Of a stretch of DNA of 64,000 nt, positions 51,183-63,500 are shown one piece after another. This stretch comes from Microbispora hainanensis (GTDB lineage: Bacteria > Actinomycetota > Actinomycetes > Streptosporangiales > Streptosporangiaceae). Below the pieces are notes generated by a model. It saw only the letters and a program-made list of their open reading frames with translations. It was not told where the DNA came from and did not search any database. The stretch covers positions 5,518,001 through 5,582,000 of the forward strand of contig NZ_CP108086.1 in NCBI RefSeq assembly GCF_036186745.1, in the 5' to 3' direction. A program made the translations under genes and the position numbers. Positions within the stretch are counted from its first letter, which is position 1, and each line of letters opens with the position of its first letter.

Positions 51183-54139
51183 TCAGGTTCCGTCTGCTGG
51201 ACGGGCTGCGGGCGCTGCTGGCGGCCGCCGTCTTGACCGCGCTCATCGCCGGCGTACCCCTCATGTTGTATGCGCTGGCCGGATCCCCCGTACCCGCCCA
51301 CCTCCCCAGCCTGGGCGAGATCGGCCACGCGCTGACCCACCGCGACGACGGCACCCTCTTCCTCACTGTCGTGAAGGTCGTCAGCTGGGCGGCGTGGGCG
51401 AGCTTCGTGGCCAGCACCCTGGTCGAGCTCGCCTCCCGCATCCGCGGCCGCGCCACGCCGCACCTGCCCGGCCTTGGCGCCACCCAATGGCTGTCGGCCC
51501 AGCTCATTTCCTCGGTCGCGCTCGCCGCCGGCTCGCCGGCCGCGTTCGTAATGGCCGCCGTCCCGCCCGCCGCCGTGGTCGCCGCCGCACCCGCCGCACT
51601 GGCCGACACCACCACCGCCTCACCGGACGCCGGGCACGACCCGCCACGCTTCGCCGGAGCTGACGTGCCATCGGGGGTTGGACAGCCCACCATGACTGGG
51701 GCGCACACCGCGTCTGACCAGGCGCACGCCCGGGTGCTGCGGCTCACGCACGCGGCCTACCAGGTGCGTCGCGGCGACTGCCTGTGGACCATCGCCGAAC
51801 GCCACCTCGGCAACGGCGACCGCTACACCGAAATCGCCCAGCTCAACAGGGGCCGTGTGATGACCGACGGCGCCCGTTTCACCCGGCCCGACGTGATCCG
51901 TCCCGGCTGGGTGCTGCGCATGCCGGCCGCCGCGACCGACCTCGACCGGCCACAACCGCCCCTCCCGGATCGCCATCTCGGCCACCCGAGCGACGCCTCC
52001 GAGTTCTCCCGCCCGCACGATGGCGCTCCCTCCTCGCCCCAACCACCGGCCACACAGGACTTCCCGAAGGCGGGGGAGCAACCGGCAGCCGTACGAGACG
52101 CGGCCCCGCTCGCACGCACACCGCAGACCGGCGAGGCGCGTGCATCGGCGCCGGAACCGACCGCGATCCTGCTGACCGACGGCGGGGAGGCGGAAGACAA
52201 CGGTCCCAGCGCGCCGGTTGCGGCGTTCGCCGGGGGAGTAGCCGTAGGGTCCCTGCTCACCCTCGCCCGCCTCCGCCACGCCCAACGCCAAACACGCCGC
52301 CGCGGCCGCCGCATCGCCCTGCCCGCCGACCCAGACACCCTGCGCACCGAGCAGGAACTGCGCCGCCTGGCCGCACCCGACGCCCGCACATGCGCCCGCC
52401 AGGCCCTGGCCACGCTTGGCGGCGTCCTAACCGCCGCCGGCCGCGACCTGCCGCACGTGCTCGGCGCACGCGTCTGCGTGGATGCCGTCGAACTGCTGTT
52501 GGCCCAGCCCGCCGGCACGCCACCAGCCCCGTTCACCCAGGGCCGCACGAAGGCGACCTGGCGCATCGACCTCGACAGCGCACCCAACGCGGACAGCGCC
52601 CGGGACGTGCTCCCTGCACTGCTCACCACCGGATACCTCGACGACGGACACGCACTCCTGGTGAATCTCGAACGCCTGCAGACCGCCACCGCGACCGGCC
52701 CCGATGAGCTGGTCGACCGCTTCCTCACCACCGCGGCCACCGAACTCGCCACCGGTGATGGGCCATGGTTCGACGTGCTCGCCGTGGGCTTTCCCGAACT
52801 GCAGGCGGCCGGCGATCGCATCCGACCCTGCACGGACCTGGCCGAAGCGCTCGGCCTGCTCGCCGACCGGGCCCGCGACCTCCGCGGACGGCTCGCCACC
52901 ACTGACGGCCCAACCGGCGTGTCCGGCCGGCGCCTGCACGACCCTGATGGGGACTGGACTCTCACCGTCCTCATCAGCAGGACCACTCCGTCGCCCGATC
53001 AGATGGCTCGGCTGGTCGACACCGTCACCGCCCTGCCCGGCGGTCTGGCTGCCCTCGTTCCCGTAGACGCCGCAGGCGCGCCCGCGCGGTTCGCCCTGTC
53101 GCAGGACGACCAGGGGCCGCGGCTGGACGTCACCCCGCTCGGCCTCACAGTGCGGCCGCACCTGATCTCGGCCGAGTCCTACCAGCGGCTCGGGGAACTG
53201 TTCACCGTTGCCGGCGACATCAGCGACGTCGCCGCCGACGCCCCGCTGTATAACGCGTATGCGGACGAAAGCCAGCTGCCGCTGGCAGGCGGAGCAAGCA
53301 GGTCATACGTCGCTGGAGCGGCCGATAGCCAGCAGGAAGACGGGGAGTCGGGGGGAAAACCCGCACTGCCAGAAGTTGCCCAGCCCGAGCCGCAGCGCGA
53401 TGAGGTACAGAACGCTGTGCAGGTGTCCATCCTCGGGCCGCTGGAGATCACCGGCACAGTCGCCGACCTCCAGCCGAAGATGGCCGAGCTCGTGCTCGCC
53501 CTGGCCTTGGCCGGGCCGACCGGGCTACGCAACGTCCAGCTCGCCGCCATGATGGGCCCCGACCCCGACACCCCCAAGCCCTCCGACCAGCTGCGCCAGC
53601 TCATCACCCGCACCCGCGGCAAACTCGGAAAGGCCTCCGACGGCCAGGCACGCATCCTGTGCGACTCCACCTACGTCTACCGCACCCACGCCATCACTCT
53701 GGACTGGACCCGCTTCCAGGAACTCGCCGACCGCGGCGCCAAACGCAACTCCACCATCGACCTCTGGGACGCCCTTGCCCTGGTCAGGGGGCCGGTGCTG
53801 GACGGCTGCTACCACTGGTGGCTAGAAACCCCAGTAATCGAGAACATTCGCGCCGAAATCGTCGACGCCGCCGACCTGCTCGCTGAACTCGAACTCGATG
53901 CCGGCCGCCCTGACCGCTCCGCACGCGCAGCACGGCAGGGACTCACCTCCGACCCCTACGCCGAGCAGCTGTGGCGGGCGCTGATGCGGGCGGAGTACGA
54001 GGCCGGGAACATGAGCAGGGTCCACGAGGCGTGGAAGGCCTGCCTCAAGGCGATCGCCGAAGTCAGCGCCGACGGCGACCCTCACCCCGAAACCGCCGCC
54101 CTCTACGGACGGCTCACCTCTGCCCGACGCCCCACCTGA
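51179..54139 (+). CDS. LysM-BTAD membrane protein of the Tad cluster
   Basis: 986 residues. The first 140 contain three membrane segments (LLAAAVLTALIAGVPLMLYA and two more). A LysM domain follows near residues 195-245: YQVRRGDCLWTIAERHLGNG and IRPGWVLRMP. Another membrane segment (PVAAFAGGVAVGSLLTLARL) is near 342. The last 240 residues hold a bacterial transcriptional activation domain: VQVSILGPLEITGTV, QLRQLITRTRGKLG and RLWRALMRAEYEAGN-like TPR helices. Such proteins often close actinobacterial Tad-like loci and may couple wall binding outside to a regulator-like domain inside. The exact function is unknown. Confidence 0.85.
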   Translation: MIRFRLLDGLRALLAAAVLTALIAGVPLMLYALAGSPVPAHLPSLGEIGHALTHRDDGTLFLTVVKVVSWAAWASFVASTLVELASRIRGRATPHLPGLGATQWLSAQLISSVALAAGSPAAFVMAAVPPAAVVAAAPAALADTTTASPDAGHDPPRFAGADVPSGVGQPTMTGAHTASDQAHARVLRLTHAAYQVRRGDCLWTIAERHLGNGDRYTEIAQLNRGRVMTDGARFTRPDVIRPGWVLRMPAAATDLDRPQPPLPDRHLGHPSDASEFSRPHDGAPSSPQPPATQDFPKAGEQPAAVRDAAPLARTPQTGEARASAPEPTAILLTDGGEAEDNGPSAPVAAFAGGVAVGSLLTLARLRHAQRQTRRRGRRIALPADPDTLRTEQELRRLAAPDARTCARQALATLGGVLTAAGRDLPHVLGARVCVDAVELLLAQPAGTPPAPFTQGRTKATWRIDLDSAPNADSARDVLPALLTTGYLDDGHALLVNLERLQTATATGPDELVDRFLTTAATELATGDGPWFDVLAVGFPELQAAGDRIRPCTDLAEALGLLADRARDLRGRLATTDGPTGVSGRRLHDPDGDWTLTVLISRTTPSPDQMARLVDTVTALPGGLAALVPVDAAGAPARFALSQDDQGPRLDVTPLGLTVRPHLISAESYQRLGELFTVAGDISDVAADAPLYNAYADESQLPLAGGASRSYVAGAADSQQEDGESGGKPALPEVAQPEPQRDEVQNAVQVSILGPLEITGTVADLQPKMAELVLALALAGPTGLRNVQLAAMMGPDPDTPKPSDQLRQLITRTRGKLGKASDGQARILCDSTYVYRTHAITLDWTRFQELADRGAKRNSTIDLWDALALVRGPVLDGCYHWWLETPVIENIRAEIVDAADLLAELELDAGRPDRSARAARQGLTSDPYAEQLWRALMRAEYEAGNMSRVHEAWKACLKAIAEVSADGDPHPETAALYGRLTSARRPT

Positions 54140-54201
54140 TGGCTTCCGTGCGGCTACGCCAAGCGGTTTCGGCGGTGATCAGAGCAGCTGATGCGACAAC
54201 C

Positions 54202-54221
54202 GGGCTGGCCGCGGCCAGCCC
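54202..54221 (+). terminator. Terminator-like palindrome after the Tad operon
   Basis: GGGCTGGCC (54202-54210) and GGCCAGCCC (54213-54221) form a perfect 9-bp stem with a GC spacer, 63 bases after the LysM-BTAD stop. Confidence 0.55.
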
Positions 54222-54526
54222 CTCAGCTCCCGCCCCCGGCAACCACGGCCGTATCTCAGGCCTGGTATCGATCCCGTTTCGGGGCGTGCGCCTACAGGGG
54301 TGAGTCTCCGGCGTCATAGGCACTACCGGCACGTCTCCTGCGCTGTTACGTCAAGAGGGATTCGGCGATGTGATGTAGATCGCACACCTGTGCTTCGCTG
54401 CCCCCTCTTCGTTTTTGGAACGCGCCTGGTGGGGCGTTATGGACGGGAATCTGGCCTGCCGTCCACGTAACGGCACGTGATCATCCAGATGCGAAGTAGG
54501 TCTTGACCTGGGGTTGTCAGGCACGC
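54222..54526 (+). promoter_or_regulatory. Region upstream of the giant RHS gene
   Basis: About 300 bases without a gene, presumably carrying the RHS promoter. A TTGACC at 54503 is followed 17 bases later by CATGAT, a weak -35/-10 pair that would place the start of transcription inside the first possible codons. In that case the ATG at 54575 would be the true start. Confidence 0.35.
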
Positions 54527-57500
54527 ATGATCCCGTTTGGTCTCTTTATTTCGGCTTTATTGGGGCGAGCGGCGATGCCTGCCGCGCGCTTCGCTTTGCG
54601 TGCGGAGGAGCTCGGCGTGCCGATTTCGCGTGCCCGGAAACTGCTGCCCGGCACAATTCATGGCCGTTTCTCTCGGGCGTGGGTTGGGGCGGTGGTCATC
54701 CTCGGAGTGTTCGTCGCCGGGGTCGGCGTGCCGGACGGGTTGGTCACACCGGCCAGCGCCGCCGTGGAGGCACCGCAGCAGGAGCGGAGCGTGGAAGCCC
54801 GTCCGGTCGCGGTCCCGACTCCCCGTGTGAAGGGCGAGGAGGCGTCCCACCCGGCGAAGAAGCCGCCGGCGCCGGTGTGGCCGAAGAGCGGGTCGGCGCG
54901 GGTGAACGTGGTGGCGGGCAAGGCCGCGGCCGTACCGGGGTTGCCGGTGACGGTGGCCGCGCCGGACGCGAAAGCGAGCGCCACGCCGCGGCCGGGCGCG
55001 TCGCCCTCGAGTAGGAAGCCGGCATCCGCCGCGCGGGGTGAGAAGGCGCCGAAGGCTGCGCCGTCGCAGGAACCGGTGAAGCCGACCCCGGGTTCTGTAA
55101 CGGTGAAGACGTTCGACAACACCGTGGCCCGAAAGGTCGGCGGTGTCGGCATGGTGCTGCAGCTGACTCGAGCGGACGGCGGCACGGCTCCTGCGGCGGC
55201 GAAGGTCACGGTGGACTACTCCTCGTTTCGCGGTGCGGGCGGGGGTGGGTTCGCCTCCCGGTTGACGCTGGTGCGGTTGCCGGCGTGTGTGCTGGCCCAG
55301 CCGCTGACGGCCGAGTGCGCCAAGCAGCGGTCGGCGCAGCTGCGGGTGTTGCCGGTGGTCAACGACGTGAAGACCGGCCATCTGACGGCCGAGGTCGAGG
55401 TCGCCCCCGCGGCGGGCGGCACCTCCACGGCCGCGGCCGGTAGCGCCGTAACCGGTGGGGCGCAGGCCACGCCTCCGGCAAGCGCCTCGGCCGGGGCTGC
55501 TGCCGCTGGAGACACCGCTGCCGGCTCCGCCGATGGGTTCGTCTATGCGGTGGCGGCCTCTGCTGCGGCGACGGCGTCGGGGTCGTTGACGGGTGATTTT
55601 GCGGCGTCGCCGTTGAAGCCGTCGGGGACGTGGCAGGCGGGCCAGTCGGGTGGGGCGTTCTCCTACAGTTACCCAATCACGGCCCCGCCCGCCCCGTCCG
55701 GGGACGCCCCTGAGCTGGCGTTGCAGTATTCGTCGGCGGCGGTGGATTCGCTGACCTCGCAGACCAACAACCAGTCCGGCCTGGTCGGGATGGGCTGGGA
55801 GCTGAACACCGGGTTCATCGAGCGGTCGTTCGTGTCGTGTTCGGGGTATGCGAAGTCGGGCCGGATGGGCTACAACACCGCCCAGGTGGGGTGGCCGGAC
55901 AAGTGCTGGGAGTCGCCGTACGGGGATCCGACCTCCTCGAAGCTGACGTTGTCGCTGGACGGCCGTTCCACCGACATCGTCAAAGACACCTCCGGCAAGT
56001 GGCGCACGGTGGAGGACTACGGCTGGAAGATCGAGCCGATGTCGTCGCAGTCGTGGTGGCGGATCACCACCCAGGATGGCTCGGTCTACCGGTTCGGCTA
56101 CAACACCGACTCCTCGCTGGCGATGGCGTTCATCGGTGACGACGAAGGCGAGCCGTGTCATCAGTACTACCCCGAGCCCGGCAGCGGCGAGGACAGCGTT
56201 CAGCAGCTCTGTGAAAAGCCCTGGCGCTGGATGCTGGACCAGGAGGTCGACCCGAACGGCAACGTGATCGACTACTCCTACGACAAGGAAGAAGACGGCT
56301 ACTGCACGGTCGCGCTGGACTACGACAGCAGGTGCGACCCGGAGTACGACAGGGCCGTCAACGTGTCCGCGGTGAGCTACGGCCATAACATCAACGTTCC
56401 CGGCTCGAGCCCGACCGCGCGGATCGTGTTCACCACCTCTGATCGGGCCTCCGGCGGCGTTACCGACGAGCCGGAGTTCTGCGAGGACGGGCGCGACTAT
56501 TCGGACTGCGTGTACGGCACAGGGCCGCGGTTTTACACAAGCCGGATACTGAGCTCGATCACCACCCAGACCCTGGTCCCGGGCACGACCGACGACTGGG
56601 AGGACGTCACCCGGTGGGACCTGTCGTATCAGTGGCTGGACGGCGGTGGCTGGAACGGGGACGAGTACCCCATCTTGTGGCTGGACTCCATCCAGCAGGT
56701 CGGCCTGGCCGGCGGCAACGGAACGCAGATCGCCCTGCCGCCGACCACGTTCGAGGCGACCTTCCGGAACAATGCCGTCAGCATCGAGCTGGACTCGGTG
56801 GAGTTCCCCCGCATCGGCGCGGTGAACAACGGGCTGGGCGGCCGCAGTGAGGTGGAGTACGAGCAGGAAAACCCCTGCCCGGAAATGGCGCAGTATCCCC
56901 CGAGCGACATCTGGGACGACTCCGGCTACGACTGCTACTTCATCACCACCCGCTACGACATCGTCAACGACGACTGGTACTACTACGGCGAGGTCTACGC
57001 CAAGTGGCTGGTGACGTCGGTCACCGACATTGACATGGTGGGCGGCTCACCCAGCCAGGTCACCAGCTACTCCTATGAGGATGATCCGGGCTGGGCGGTC
57101 CCGGACAACCCCCTGGCCGTGCGCGACCCGTTCATGCCTGAGGACTACACCGAATGGCGCGGTTACGGTCAGGTGACCACCACCGTCGGCGGCGGGTCCG
57201 GCTCTTCCGGGGTCAGCACCACCTCGGCCAAGTTCTTCCGCGGCCTGGGCCGGTCCATCACCGACTTCGACGGCCACAGCGTCCCGGATCCCATCGAGCT
57301 GAACGGGCGCACCCTGCAGGAACAAGTCCGCGACAGCAATGGGGAGAACTCCTCCACACGGTATGAGTACGAGGTAGTCGAGACCGGCGGCGGCCCGGGC
57401 ACGCGTAACCCCTCTCGCGTGAACCAGACGCGGGAGGTGTCCCGGGAGAAGACCACCACCGGGTGGCGCTACACCGACACCAAGACCACCTACAACTCCG

Positions 57501-60500
57501 ACGGGCTGCCGAAAACGGTCAACGACTACGGCGACACCAGCATCGCGTCCGACAACACCTGCACCTCCATCACCTACGCCCGCAACACGACGACGTGGAT
57601 GCTCAACTACCACGCGTCGGAGGAGAAGCATGCGGGTGACGACTGCACCAGCGGTGACCTGCTGAGCCGTATCGTCTACCTCTACGACGGAGCGAGCGAC
57701 CCGTCCGCCAACACTCCCACCCATGGGAACGTCACCGAAACCCGCGCCTACTCCACCACCACTCACTACGCCACGATCAAGTCGACCTTCGACAACTACG
57801 GCCGGCCGCTCACCACGACCGAGCCGTCCGACCCGTCCGAGCAAAACCCAAAGAAGACCACCACGACCTACACCCCAGCCGTCGGCTGGCCATGGCAGGG
57901 CGTGACGGTCAAAAATCCGCTCCAGCACCAGGTGACCACCTGGTCCTCCCAGTACAACGGTCAGCCGGTCGGCATGCAGGACGCCAACGACAACAAGGTC
58001 AACATCGACTACGACGTCCTGGGCCGAACGCTGCAGCTGTGGACTCCGGATGCGCCCAAGCCTGACCGCAACGACACCGACCTCAGCGACAATCCCCCCG
58101 CGGCGAAGGTCGCCTACGCCGTCACCGGTAGCCAGCCATCCCGGACCATGGTGTCGCGCCTGCAGTCCGGCGCCGGCACTAGAACCCCCAAATACACCTC
58201 CACCTACACCTACAGCGACGGCTTCGGCCGCGAGCGTGAGGTGCAAACCGCCTCGCCGACAGGCGGCCGGATCGTTCAGGTCACCGCCTACAACGAGCGC
58301 GGCCTGACCGAGCGGACCTCCGCTCCGGTGTACAACGGGAGCGCGCTTGGATCGGGCCTGCTGAACCCCGCATGGAGCACGGTTCCGCAATGGTCCAAGC
58401 AGGAGTACGACCGGCTCGGCCGAGTCACCGCCCAGGTGGACATGACGGCCGACGCGACCGGCGAGAAAGAGTTCCGCCGTACGACCACCAACTACCTGGG
58501 CGCGGACAAGTACGAGGTGATTCCGCCGGTGGGCGGCAAGACGGTGTACTACACCGACGCCGCCGACCAGGTCACCAAAATCGAAGAATGGCTGAGCGGC
58601 GGGGGCAGCGGTCAGCAGGCGGCAGCTGTGGCAGGGCCGGTGCCGCCGGGTTCTTCGTCCAACTCCTCTGCCGTGACTGCCTCGGCGACGTCGCAGGCCG
58701 CGCCCGCACAGCCGTCTTCGTCCGCTGCCTCTTCCGGGGCTGCCGCGCAGCCTGAGGTCCGGGCGGCTGCCGATGCGGCGCTCAAGGCCGCGGTCAAGCA
58801 GGGCAAGCGGGTGCAGGTCGACGCGGCGACGACCGATTCCTCGGTGGTGTATGCCAACCCGGATGGCAAGACCTTCACCGCCGAGTTCACCGCTGGCCCC
58901 TCCCGGGTGAAGCAGGGGCAGTCCTGGGTGCCGATCGACACCTCGCTCGTGGACGAGGATGGGGTATTGCGGCCGAAGGCCGCGGCCGCTCAGGTGGAGT
59001 TCTCCACCGGAGGGACAGGCGTGTTCGCGAAGATGACACGGCAGGACGGCACGGTCTTCGCGCTGTGGTGGCCGAGCGCGCTGCCCCGCCCCTCCGTGAA
59101 GGGGAACACGGCGACCTACGCCGATGCGGCAGGGCCGGGGGCCGATCTCGTGGTGACCGCGCTGGCCACCGGGTTCCGGCACGATGTCGTGCTGCGGCGC
59201 AGGCCGTCCGGTCCGGTGGAATACCGGCTGCCTGTCGAGACATCCGGCTTGACCCTGAAGACCGCGGAGACCGGTGGCCTGACCCTGAGCGACAAGGGTG
59301 GCACGGTCGTCGCGGCGGCCCCCACGCCGGTCATGTGGGCGTCCTCCACGCCCGATGCCGGCGCGGACGCGAAGGGTAAGCGGCGCCCGCGAAAGCGTGG
59401 GAAGATCACCACCAGTGTCGTGCAGGAGCAGGGCCGCCAGGTGCTGGTGCTTCAGCCCGACCCCGGTTTCCTGGCTGACCCGGCCACCACCTATCCGGTG
59501 ACGATCGATCCCACGACCACGCTTCCGCTGAGCAGCGACACCTACGTCATCAAGGGCGAGAGCAGTACTCACGCGGGTGACTCCGAGCTCGTCGCCGGTG
59601 CGGTCTTCAACTTCGTCGGTGTCGAAGTCGCGCGTTCCTATCTGAAGTTCGACACCAGCTCCTTGGCGGGCGCGACCGTGTCAAGCGCCACGCTCAGCGC
59701 CTATCAGATGTGGGTCGATTCCTTCGAATGCGCCACCGGTGGCATCGTCGCGGCGCGGGTGACCTCCAGCTGGAACCCCAGCACCGTCCTGTGGACGAAC
59801 AAGCCCACCACGACCACCAGCGGCCAGGCCACGGCGTCGGAGACCGGTGGCTGTTCCGGCGACCGGTCCATGTCGTGGAGGGTCACCTCGATGGCGCAGG
59901 CGTGGGCGTCGGGGACTGCGAACTACGGCATCGAACTGCGCGGAACTGATGAGAGCAACGCCGCCGACTATGAGGTCGGGTTCGCATCGTCCGAGGTCGG
60001 CTACGGCGACCCTCCCACGTTGAGTGTCACCTACACCCTGCCCTCGGCCCCCGCGGCCTCCAAGCTGTCGATCACCCCGGTCACCGGGTCCGCGGTGTCG
60101 TCGCTGACACCGACCCTGCACGCAACCGTCTCCGACCCCGCCGGGGGAAACCTGCGGGCCGACTACGAAATCGAGCACGACCCCGCCTACACCGCGGAAG
60201 GCACCGGCCAGATCTGGACCGGCAGCTCGGCCACCGTCACCTCCGGCAACGATGCCCCCGCCGTCGTTCCGGCCGGGAAACTCACCGACGGGTGGCACAT
60301 CCGGTGGCGGGCCCGGGCCACCAACACCGGAGCCTCCGTCTCTTCGGCCTGGTCGGCTTGGCAAACCACGACCGTGAACGTGCCGGACCCGCTGGTGGAC
60401 CAGTTCCAGGTGACCCCGTCGCAGGTGCTGTCGGGGGAGACTGTTACCTCCACCCTCACTCCTGCGCTGGCCGCCCGGGTAACCACACCCGACGCGGGGG

Positions 60501-63500
60501 CGTCGCGAGTGGAGTTCGAGCTGGAGCACGACCCGGCTGACACCGCCCATGGCACCGGCAGCATCTGGACCATCGGCAACACGCAGACAGGGACGGCCAA
60601 GTCCGCAGCGGCTGGCGCCGCCCCCGCCGCCAACGTGCCAGCCTCGAACGCGCCGGCCGCGGATGCGCCGCCATCGCACGTGCAGGACGACGCGCGCATG
60701 GGTGCGTCGGTTGAGGCGAAGCGGTCGGGTAAGCCGGTCGCGGTGGCAGGGTTGACCTCGGCGACGAGTTCGACTGTGGCCAACCCGGATGGCAAGACGT
60801 TCACCACGACGCTCAGCACCCGTCCGGCCAGGGTCAAGCGGGACGGGGCGTGGGTGCCGATCGACACCAGCTTGGTGGACAAGGACGGCGCCTTGGTGCC
60901 CAAGGCCGGGCCCCAGGTGAAGGTGTCCAACGGTGGTGACGGGCCGTTCGCCACTGTGGCCGATGAGGCGGGTAATTCGATTGCGCTGAGCTGGCCGGCC
61001 CCGCTGCCCAAGCCGATGGTCGAGCGGAACAAGGCCCGTTATGCCGATGCGGCTGGTCCTGGTGCCGATTTGGTGGTGACGGTGCTGCCTGGTGGTGTCC
61101 GCCATGACATCGAGTTGCGCGAGCGCCCCACTGCCCAACTCAACTACCGCATCAACGTGAAGACCACCGGGTGGAAGCTGCAGCAGGACGGCCAGGGCCG
61201 GCTCACGCTGACCGACAGTACGGGCAAGCTGGTCGCCCCGTTGGCACAGCCGGTCATGTACCCCGTGTCCGACCGTGGAGAGAGGAAGGCGGGGGACGCC
61301 CAGGCCGGGACCAACGCGAATGCGAAGGCGGACGCCAGAACTAAGGAGGCCAAGGGCCGGCACCGGCGCATGGGCCGTATCGCCACCCGCCTCACCGGTG
61401 AAGGTGATCACCAGGTGCTGGAGCTGACCCCGGACGCGGCGTTCCTGGCCGACCCCACGCTCACCTACCCGGTGACCGTCGACCCGACAGTGGATTTCTC
61501 ACCTCAAGCCGACACCTTCGTCGCTAACTGGGACAGCGTCGGCGATACCCACGCCGATGACAATTACCTCGATATCGGCGTTGACGGCGGCGACGTCACG
61601 CGCGGCTACCTCAACTTTGACACCGCATTCCTCACCGGTGCGACGGTGGCGCAGGCACAACTGTCGCTGTTCAACTATGGTGCCCCTCAGTGCGCGCCGT
61701 TCGGCTCTGGCATTCAGGTCAGGAGGGTGACCTCCGCCTGGGACCCCTACACCGTCACCTGGAACAGCCAGCCGTATGCAACCAGCGAGGACGCGGTAGC
61801 CCGCCAGGACGCCTACGACATCGAACGCTGTGGCGACAACGGCATGGGCGGGATACCGGTCACGTGGGACGTCACCGGCATCGCCCAGGACTGGGCCGTC
61901 GGCCAACCCAGGTGGGGCCTGCAGATGCGAGCTGCGGACGAGAACGCGGATGAGGACTGGCGCGTCTACGACTCCTCTGAAGGTGCCGTCGCTTACCCTG
62001 GCTACTCGCAGGCGCCGGAGCTGACCGTGACCTACTCGCTGCCGTCGTCGTCTCCCACGCTCGGCAACCTGTCGATCACCCCCGTTACCGGGGGTGCGGT
62101 GTCGTCGTTGACGCCGACCCTGCACGCCACCGTCTCCGACACTGCCAGCGGGAGCCTGCGGGCCGACTACGAGGTCGAGCACGACCCCGCCTACACCGCA
62201 GAAGGCACTGGTCAGATCTGGGCGGGCAGCTCCGCTGGCGTCACCTCCGGCAACGATGCCCCCGCGGTGGTCCCGGCCGGGAAACTGAGCGACGGCTGGC
62301 ACATCCGCTGGCGGGCCCGCGCCACCAACACCGGCACCTCTACCTCCTCGGCCTGGTCGGCCTGGTCGGCTGCCACCATCAGGGCGGCGCAGGACCCGGT
62401 GGTCGACAACGTCGCCTCCGGCACCCAGGCCACCCTCACCGTCCCCGCAGGAAAACTCGGCGACGGGTGGAAGGTCCGCTGGCGCGCCCGCGCGGTCGCC
62501 GCCGGATCCAACACCTCCGCCTGGTCCGGCTGGCAGGCCCTGACAGTGAAGGTCCCAGCCGCCACCGTCTCCCAGCTGCAGATCACTCCCGCCCAGACGT
62601 CCGGGCAGACCACCACTGTCACCTCGCTCACCCCGCAGCTGCTGGCCACCGTCACCGACACCTACGGGCAGCCGCTGCGGGCAGAGTTCGAACTCGAACA
62701 CGACCCTGCCGACACCGCCCATGGCGCCGGCCAGATCTGGACCGCCGCGGTCGACAACGTCGCCTCCGGCATCCAGGCGTCGGTTAGCGTCCCTGGTGGG
62801 AAACTGAACAACGCGTGGGGAATCCGCTGGCGTGTCCGCGCGCTCAACACCGCCACCCAGGTGACGTCCGCCTGGTCGGACTGGCAGTCGGCCACCGTCG
62901 ACATTGGCAATGTCCCGTCTGAGCCGGCGGTGAGCGCGCTACAGGTCGCTCCCTTCCAGGTCGTCGACGGCACCACAGTGACCTCGTCGCTGACTCCGCA
63001 ACTGCTCGCTCAGGTCACCAATCCCGTCGGCGGCACGATGCGGGCGGAGTTTGAGCTCGAACACGACCCCGCCGACACCGAGCACGGCACCGGCCAGATC
63101 TGGACCACCGCGGTCGACGACGTCCCCGCCGGTACCCAGGCGACGGTCACCGTCCCCGCAGACACGCTGAGTGAGGGCTGGCTAGTGCGCTGGCGCGCCC
63201 GCGCCGTCGCCGGCGAGACCACCTCATCCTGGTCGGACTGGCAGACCGTCCGCGTTGACCAGCCCGACCCCGTGCTGGGCACCCTGCAGGTCACCCCGTC
63301 CGAGGCCGTGGACGGCAAGACAGTCAGCTCGTCGCTGACCCCGCAACTGCTCGCCCAGGTCACCGACCCCGCAGGCGGGAAGGTGCGGGCCGAGTTCGAG
63401 CTGGAGCACGACCCCGCCGCCCCCGAAGGCCAGGGCAACGGCCAGATCTGGACCACCGCGGTCGACGACGTGACCTCCGGCACGCAGGCGACCGTAACCG

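Noticed and set aside
54557-56386. Long minus-strand frame opposite the RHS gene
   Set aside because: Low-complexity Arg/Gly/His-rich translation without domains; a codon-position shadow of the plus-strand RHS frame.
57047-59572. 841-codon minus-strand frame
   Set aside because: Also a shadow of the RHS gene: composition is Gly/Arg/Val-repetitive and no family motif is seen.
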